A DNA stretch of 64,000 bases from CAVVST01 sp963750995 (GTDB lineage: Bacteria > Acidobacteriota > Vicinamibacteria > Vicinamibacterales > UBA2999): positions 682,001-746,000 of the forward strand of contig CAVVST010000001.1 in NCBI GenBank assembly GCA_963750995.1. Direction: 5' to 3'. Positions 58,332 to 64,000 of the stretch are shown here, one piece after another; position 1 is the first letter of the stretch, and each line of letters opens with the position of its first letter. The translations under genes were made by a program, and so were the position numbers. The notes below the pieces were generated by a model. That model saw only the letters and a list, made by a program, of their open reading frames with translations, was not told the DNA's origin and searched no databases.

Positions 58332-59188
58332 CGAGGGCTCGCGAGCGCTGGATAGACGGTTTGCGCCGTGCGCGAGAAAATCCACTCGCGGTCCGGCTCT
58401 GGCAGGAAGCGAAGGGTCTCCTCCGCCAGGGCCACCAGTTCAGGCAGCGAGCGTTCAGACGCGGGATAGTTCGAGCCCCATGCAATGCGCGACGCGCCGA
58501 ACTCCGACACGAGCCGGCCGAAGAACGTCTCTGGCGTGGCCTGCCCCTTCCTCGAGCCGAGGAAGTTCCGCTCGGTGACCTTGAGATAGACCCCGGGAAA
58601 GGCGGCGAGCCGCCAGAGGCTGTCAGCAGCGTGGTAGGGCGGCCCATCCTCCTGGACCGGCCGGGCGAGATGATCGAGCACGACGCGCAGTCCGGGGAAA
58701 AGGCGCAGCACGTTTTCGATCGGCAGGATACCGTCGGCCGTCATCTGGAGACAGACGGGAAGCCCGCACTCCTCTGCCCTGCTCCAGGCGGGAAACGATC
58801 GCGGATCGTCCAGCCAGCTGGCTTGATCCGGCATGGTGCTGCCGGTGGTGAAGAGCCTGAGGCCGGTCAGTCCCCGGGCCATCCAATGCGCCATCGTGTT
58901 GCACGCATCGGCGGCGAGGACGTCGCACGAGAAGACGCCGGTAAACCGATCGGGGTAGGCCGCGACAGCGTCCGCCACGTACGAGTTGTCGTGCCCGTAA
59001 CAGGTCGAGGCCTGGACCAGGGCGGCTTTCCGGATGCCGGCCCGGTCCTGCTCGACGATCAGCTGCTCCACGCCCACGGGGCGCGCTTCGGACCAGGTGG
59101 ACTGATGTCCGCCGAGCGGCGCCCGCGGGTAGCGGATGACATCCGTTGAAATGATGTGCGGGTGGATGTCAATGACTGGAATGTTCAC
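58328..59188 (-). CDS. amidohydrolase family 2 (TIM-barrel lactonase/decarboxylase type)
   Basis: A 286-aa protein with the N-terminal metal motif MNIPVIDIHPHIIS (DxHxH) and then ALVQASTCYGHDNSYVADAV, VVLDHLARPVQEDG and the late aspartate in RIAWGSNYPASERS, where the usual metal-binding Asp is Asn. It resembles 4-sulfomuconolactone hydrolase and 2-pyrone-4,6-dicarboxylate lactonase-type members. The gene starts six bases after the secreted protein gene ends and overlaps the next by four bases. It is probably part of an aromatic-acid or lactone degradation operon. Confidence 0.88.
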   Translation of the reverse strand: MNIPVIDIHPHIISTDVIRYPRAPLGGHQSTWSEARPVGVEQLIVEQDRAGIRKAALVQASTCYGHDNSYVADAVAAYPDRFTGVFSCDVLAADACNTMAHWMARGLTGLRLFTTGSTMPDQASWLDDPRSFPAWSRAEECGLPVCLQMTADGILPIENVLRLFPGLRVVLDHLARPVQEDGPPYHAADSLWRLAAFPGVYLKVTERNFLGSRKGQATPETFFGRLVSEFGASRIAWGSNYPASERSLPELVALAEETLRFLPEPDREWIFSRTAQTVYPALASPR

Positions 59189-59194
59189 GCTCGG

Positions 59195-60049
59195 TCAGGG
59201 CTCCGTCGGCTTCTCCTGCGGCTTCGCGACGCCCTGGCGCTCCTGTTCGATCAGCTTCAGGAACTGCTCGGCGTTCTCGTTGTTGGTGCAGAAGTTCTCG
59301 GTCAGGTCCTCGTCGGCCGCCGACAGCGTGTAGGTCCGCCACGCCGACGTCCATGGCTTGGTGAGCACCTTCGGGTCCTCGATCGTGAACTGGTGCTCGA
59401 GGTAGTTCATCGACGGGCGGCGGAAGCGCTCGATCACGTGCAGATCGGCGCTGTGGAACCAGCCGTCGCGGATCCAGGTGCGTTCGTCGATCGACACCGT
59501 GTCGATGACCAGCGTGTCGCCGTCCCAGCGCCCGACCATGTCGCCGTTGAAGAGCGGCTCCTGCTCGTCCTTCGGCTTGTGCGCACGGCCGTCGGTGTGC
59601 ACGACGCGCCACCGGTTGTTGTTCTCGATCAACTGGACGAACTGGCCAGGCTTGGTGATGAACTGGTGAACGTAGGGGTTCTCCGTCATCATGCCGGGCG
59701 TGCCCGGGGGCAGGCAGCGCACGTTGGCGTTGCCGAACAGCTCGGTCTCCGTCCGGCTCATGGCGTCGTACTTTTCCTTGGCCCACGGCTGGAAGGGAAT
59801 CGGCTCCTCGACGACGCGCTCGTCGGGGACAACGCTCCAGGCATTGGCGCGGCCGGTCGGGCCGGGAAACCACACGCCGGAGAGGTCAGGCTTGCCGTCC
59901 GCCATTCGCGGCGTCGGGCCGCCGGGCGGCAGCCGCACCGGCTTGACGCTGCCGCGCGCCTCGACGAACTCCCGGTTCTGATCCTGGGCGCCAACGGCGG
60001 CTGTCACCAGGCAGACGACCGCGAATGTGACGCTGATGCGGGTCTTCAT
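59195..60049 (-). CDS. secreted hypothetical protein ('DGKPDLSG' family), paralog 3
   Basis: A 284-aa protein with a signal peptide ending near VGAQDQN. It carries GSVKPVRLPPGGPTPRMADG, KPDLSGVWFPGPTGRANAWS, RCLPPGTPGMMTENPYVHQF, FVQLIENNNRWRVVHTDGR, WIRDGWFHSADLHVIERF and a final LTENFCTNNENAEQFLKLI. It is close to the protein at 55160-55975. It follows a DUF6152 gene by five bases and is followed by the amidohydrolase by six. The recurring partnership with DUF6152 and a TonB receptor suggests a shared envelope role. Confidence 0.82.
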   Translation of the reverse strand: MKTRISVTFAVVCLVTAAVGAQDQNREFVEARGSVKPVRLPPGGPTPRMADGKPDLSGVWFPGPTGRANAWSVVPDERVVEEPIPFQPWAKEKYDAMSRTETELFGNANVRCLPPGTPGMMTENPYVHQFITKPGQFVQLIENNNRWRVVHTDGRAHKPKDEQEPLFNGDMVGRWDGDTLVIDTVSIDERTWIRDGWFHSADLHVIERFRRPSMNYLEHQFTIEDPKVLTKPWTSAWRTYTLSAADEDLTENFCTNNENAEQFLKLIEQERQGVAKPQEKPTEP

Positions 60050-60054
60050 GATCC

Positions 60055-60474
60055 CTATCTCCAGATTTTGGTGCCGAAGATGCCTTCGACGTCCTGCCCC
60101 AGGCGCTGCACGGTTCCATCGGCCAGCTTGATGAATGACGCCGCGTAGCGGTTCTTCTCGCCGTTACGCGAGCCGCACCCGCGGATCAGGACTTCCTTGT
60201 TGAGGCTGGCATTCAGCACGGCCGGTGTCGCGCCGCCGCGCCGCAGGTTCGAGGTTGACGACAGCTGGAACGTCGCCTGCTCGGTCTGCCCGCCGGCGCC
60301 CTTCACGTCCATGAACAGGTAGGCGTGCGGGTTCTCGTAGGCGACCTTGGTCAGCACGCCGGTGACGTCGGCGCAGTTCTTCGCGTCGAACTCGGCCGCG
60401 AAGGCGTGGTGCGCACGCGCCGGCGCCGCGGCGGCGAGGAGCATCGAACAACAAACAGCAATCGTTCCTTTCAT
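60055..60474 (-). CDS. DUF6152 family periplasmic protein
   Basis: The ATG at 60474 with GGAGG ten bases upstream gives 139 aa. The signal peptide ends at APARAHHAF, again with two histidines at the new N-terminus, and KVAYENPHAYLFMDVKGAGG is the family's central strand pair. The end KDVEGIFGTKIW-like segment (QDVEGIFGTKIWR) is conserved in shape. It follows the TonB receptor and precedes the secreted protein, as in the group at 47-48 kb, but in a different order. Confidence 0.85.
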   Translation of the reverse strand: MKGTIAVCCSMLLAAAAPARAHHAFAAEFDAKNCADVTGVLTKVAYENPHAYLFMDVKGAGGQTEQATFQLSSTSNLRRGGATPAVLNASLNKEVLIRGCGSRNGEKNRYAASFIKLADGTVQRLGQDVEGIFGTKIWR

Positions 60475-60490
60475 GCGCAAATACCTCCAG

Positions 60491-60510
60491 GGCGGGTCTG
60501 AAGACCCGCC
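60491..60510. repeat. perfect palindrome between the TonB receptor and DUF6152 genes
   Basis: GGCGGGTCT and AGACCCGCC form a 9-bp stem with a two-base centre, lying between the receptor end and the DUF6152 ribosome-binding site. It could attenuate transcription or protect the downstream mRNA. Confidence 0.6.
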
Positions 60511-60516
60511 TGACGC

Positions 60517-63500
60517 CTAGAAATCGGTACTTGATACCAAACTGAATGATGCGCGGGTCCCCGGCCTGCGTGGTGATGCGGCCGAACTGGCCGGAGTTGA
60601 AGTTCACCTGGGGAGTTCCCCAGTTGAAGTGGTTGAAGAGGTTGAACGCCTCGAGGCGAAGCTCCAGGCGCTGGCTACCGGCAACCGCGAGCAGCCGTGA
60701 CACGGCGACGTTCACATTCCAGTACTCGGGACCGACCACCGCGTTCCGCGGGAGGTCGCCGAGCGTGCCCGCGGCCGGCTGCACAAAGGCCGCGCGGTTC
60801 AGGTAATTCGTCAGCGTCCCCCCGTAGAAATCGTCGCTGACCTGGTTCGGCCGCTGGTTGCCGATCCCCTAGAACGCGTTGTCGATGCCGCTCAGCACGT
60901 TCAGCCGGCTGCCCGACTGCGCCGTGAGGATGCCCGACAGCCGCCAGTGGGACAGCGCGATCCGCATCGCCGCGTTGGCCAGTTCCGGCGTCTCGTAGCC
61001 CGTCGTCAGCGTCGCCAGGTGCCGCCGATCCTGATCGCAGTAGCCGGCGTCGTAGGACGGGTCGTCCGGGTTCACGTAGCCGCCATTTGCCTGGGTGAAA
61101 CGGCTGGTCTGCGCCGTGCCGAAGCAGCGCGACAGCGTGTAGCTGCCGTTGATGCTGACGCCGGTGGCGCTCCGACGCTGCGCGGCGAGCTTCAGGCCCC
61201 GGTAATCCTGGTAGCCGACGTCGGTGTGGAGATCCAGGCCGCCGATCAACGCCGCCTCGGTCGGGTTCTGCTGGTATAGCACGCGCCGGAAGTTGGTGTT
61301 CGCGTTGGTCGAGCACACCGGATACGTCACGCCGTTCCGCAGCGTGCAGGGCCCGAGTCCCATGTAGGTCGCCGGATTGAGCGAGATGGGCGCCCAGAGC
61401 CGATCCGAGTGGCTGCCGAGGTAGGCCACGCTCACTCCCCACTCGGAGCCGAGCTGCTGTTCGAGCATCACGTTCCACGACTGCACCCGCGGCGAGTTGA
61501 TGCCGGGATCCATCGTGCCGAAATTGCCGAACGGCACGTACGGCGTGTCAGGTCCGGTCACGATTGGATGGGGATCGCCGCCGACCGAACGATACGGATC
61601 GTCCATGAGGCCGGGCGGATCGACCAGCGTCGAGCGGTTGCCGAACGGCGGCGCCGACGAGTTGATGTTGTGGTACTCACCCGACATGAAGTCGTAGCCC
61701 ATGGCGTACGACGAACGCACGGCGAGACGGCCGTCGCCGTGAACGTCCCACGCCAGGCCGAGGCGCGGGGCGAGGTTCCACCACTGAATGTCCAGCCCGG
61801 TCTGCCCCGACGGGAATCCCTCGTCGCCGGGATAGATCAGGCCTGCCGGCGCGTTGTGGAACACCTGGCTCTTGATCCCGCGGTCGAAATTCTCGCGCAC
61901 GAAGATCGTGATCGCGTTGTTCTCGACGTTCTGGCCGAAGTACGGTTCCCAGCGCACGCCCAGGTTGAGTGTCAGGCGAGGCGATGCGCGCCACGAGTCC
62001 TGCGCGTAGAACCCCGCGTGCCAGTTGTTGACGAGCACCCGGTTGGGCCCGCCGTGCTCGACGCTCGTCACGCGGCCAACCAGCAGATCCGCCAACGACG
62101 CACCCGTCGCCGAGCCATTGATGATCCAGTTGCCGTTGGCGCGCGAGGTGGACGTGTAGTTGCCCCTGAAGAACTGCACATTGGTGCCGACGCCGAACTG
62201 ATGGTCGCCCTTCACCACGGTCAGGTCTTCGGCCAGCTGGTAGGTCTCGTTGAGGAACAGCGCCTTCGCCGAGTTCGTGTCGTAGAGCTGAAACCCACCG
62301 GGATTGACGTTGATCGTCATGTACCCGGGCACGTAGGCGTGCAGCTTGATCCCGATATCGCTCGGCGAGAAGAACGGCGTCTGAAACACATCGACCGTCC
62401 CCTTGTTGACCGCGAACCGCAGGGCGTTCACGACCGACGCGCTGAACACCGTCGTCGCACCCGCCGTCGTCGAGTGGGAGGACATGTCCGCGCCCTTCGC
62501 GTTGGTCTTGAGCAAGCTGTCGGACCCGCCGCCATATCCAGGATCCTGGGTGAAGCGGGTCACCAGATACCGGCCGAAGAAGGCGTGTTTCGTGCCGCTC
62601 TGGTAGTCGACCTTCGCGAGCACCTGCATCTCGTCGGAATCAGCCGGCAGTTCGTAGGTAATCTCTCCACACGGATGGGTCGTCGTCGGCAGGCGGCGAA
62701 CCAGGTTCAACGCCGCCGGACTGAAGAGCGCCGGATCGATCCGGTTGTTCACGAACGGCGCCCGCAGCGCGACCTGCCGGCCGCCGTTGCACTGCGGTGA
62801 CGTGAAGGTGGTGAAATCGCCCGCCATCATCGCCGGCGTCGGCACAAACGCGATGTTGGACGCCGGACGCTGCCGAACCGGCGTGCCCTGGTAGGCGCCG
62901 AAGAAGAACAGCCGATCCCTCATAATCGGGCCGCCCAGTGTGCCACCGAACTGGTGCCGCTTCAGGCCATCGTCCATTCGTTTGCCGTCGGGTCCTATCG
63001 CCGCGAAGGGGCTGGTGGCGTTGAACCGGTAGTGGCGGAGGAACTCGAAGCCGTTGCCCGAGAACCGGTTGGTACCGGATTTCGTGACGGCGCTGACCGC
63101 TGCCGCAGACTTGAAGCCATTCTGCGCGGAGAGGCCATTGGTCGCGACGCGGAACTCCTGCAGCGCGTCGGGAAACGGCAGCGGCAGGTTGACGTTCTCC
63201 TGCGGGTTGATGTGCGTCGCCCCGTCGAGCACGTAGCCAACGCCGGTTTCGAGCCCGCCGGCCACGGCGATCTTCACGCCGCCCGGCAGGACCCGGTTGG
63301 TCGCCGGCCCCGTTTGTACCGCGGCGCCCGAGAGCACGAGCAGGTCGGTCACCTGGCGTCCCTGAAGCGGGAGCTCGACGATCCGCTCCTGCTCGACGAC
63401 GGCGCTGATGCCGGCGCTCCGTACGTCAACAAGTGGAGCCGCGGCTTCAACCGTGACCGTCTCCTCGAGCGAGCCGAGTTCGAGGGCGGCGTTGATCGTT

Positions 63501-63823
63501 GGCGTGGCGCCGACCTGCAGCACGATGCCTGTCTGCACGTATGTCCGGAAGCCCTGCAGGGCGACCTCGAGCCGATACGGTCCCGTGGGCAGGTTCGAGA
63601 TCAGATAGGCTCCGTTTTCGTCGGTGACTACTGTACGCACGAGGCCGGTCGCGGTTTGGGTCGCGGTGACGGTGACACCTGGCAGCACCGCCCCGCTTGA
63701 ATCGGTGACACGGCCGTTCAGTTCCGCCGTGGAGACCTGCGCCGAGGCGGCGGCAGGCGTGAAAACACAGGCAAGGACAACGACCGATGCGAGGATATTG
63801 AAGGTCCTTCGTCCGCGCGTCAT
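60517..63823 (-). pseudogene. OAR-like TonB-dependent receptor, nonsense mutation plus 3' frameshift
   Basis: From the ATG at 63823 (GGAGAG upstream) a signal peptide, the regulatory beta domain (GAVLPGVTVTATQTATGLVR), the plug (VGYVLDGATHINPQENVNLP) and a long barrel are read for 984 codons. An in-frame TAG at 60869-60871 then follows GIDNAF. Beyond it the same frame continues GIGNQRPNQVSDDF and LRLEAFNLFNHFNWGTPQVN, a standard barrel end. At 60521-60523 a run of three A's (plus strand) puts the final KYRF one base out of frame with the natural TAG at 60517. The full length would be about 1,101 aa. It heads a minus-strand group of seven genes. Confidence 0.88.
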
Positions 63824-64000
63824 CTTGTGCTCTCCGGTTTCTTTCTACTGTTAGTGGCCCGGCTTTCCGACAAGCAGCCCTCCGCGTTGTTCAGGTGCAT
63901 ACCCTAACTCAATAAATACGTGCGCGAGCGTACTCTCCGCACCTTGCCCCGGGAACGCAAGGCAAAAGAGATAAAAACAGGTCAAAAAGGATAAATGCGC

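Noticed and set aside
61409..62800. A 463-codon plus-strand open frame
   Set aside because: Antisense shadow of the TonB receptor at 60517-63823.

Overview
The window is high-GC chromosomal DNA with short intergenic gaps and many GTG or TTG starts. Its gene content suggests a free-living, metabolically versatile Acidobacteriota of the Vicinamibacteria/Luteitalea type: several OAR-like TonB-dependent receptors with an N-terminal carboxypeptidase-regulatory fold, DUF6152 proteins, lipocalin-like and 'DGxPDLSG' secreted proteins, and a CHAT/ECF-sigma/subtilisin locus. This placement is inferred from gene families; there is no rRNA or other phylogenetic marker in the window.

Layout. 0-2.2 kb: DinB-like protein (cut by the edge), small ORF, YCII-like and VOC proteins. 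2.3-10.2 kb: a signalling/proteolysis locus with a nucleotide-binding-dead mini sigma54-AAA protein, a pseudo-receiver, an ECF sigma factor translationally linked to a 990-aa TPR-CHAT caspase-like protein and a zinc-binding anti-sigma-like protein, then a secreted S8 protease with an octad-repeat insert and Ig-like repeats. 10.2-18.3 kb: organic-acid metabolism with two SLC13 permeases, acyl-CoA dehydrogenase (frameshifted), CoA-transferase, MaoC hydratase and class I fumarase (frameshifted). 18.3-23.5 kb: an accessory, decayed stretch 3' of tRNA-Pro(CGG) with gene remnants, two zinc-ribbon microproteins, a duplicated 50-aa membrane peptide and a lone histidine kinase. 23.6-36.6 kb: housekeeping and signalling (SurE, MFS, AmrS-like radical SAM, MoaA, HD-GYP regulator, MsrA/MsrB, amidohydrolase, TsaC/Sua5, VLRF1-type release factor, DUF3810). 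36.7-42.4 kb: a broken TonB receptor, a multiply frameshifted secreted protein, a solitary Cas2-like protein and a phospholipase C-like protein. 42.4-64 kb: three outer-membrane-receptor modules that pair TonB receptors with DUF6152, related secreted proteins and different hydrolases. These modules include a B3 metallo-beta-lactamase-fold protein, dienelactone hydrolase, a cyclase-family protein, a TIM-barrel amidohydrolase and a 4,5-dihydroxyphthalate decarboxylase-like protein, plus a DctA-type symporter.

The most notable points are: (i) the ECF-sigma/TPR-CHAT/ZAS/S8 locus as a candidate undescribed protease-signalling system; (ii) the repeated TonB-DUF6152-secreted-protein-hydrolase modules, which look like uptake-plus-hydrolysis operons for unknown, perhaps aromatic, substrates; (iii) three signalling proteins that have lost their catalytic or phospho-acceptor residues; (iv) palindromic elements, two of them lying in frame inside genes; (v) at least seven genes broken by single-base indels or a stop codon. 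Point (v) could be real decay or an assembly with residual indel errors, and raw-read inspection should settle it.
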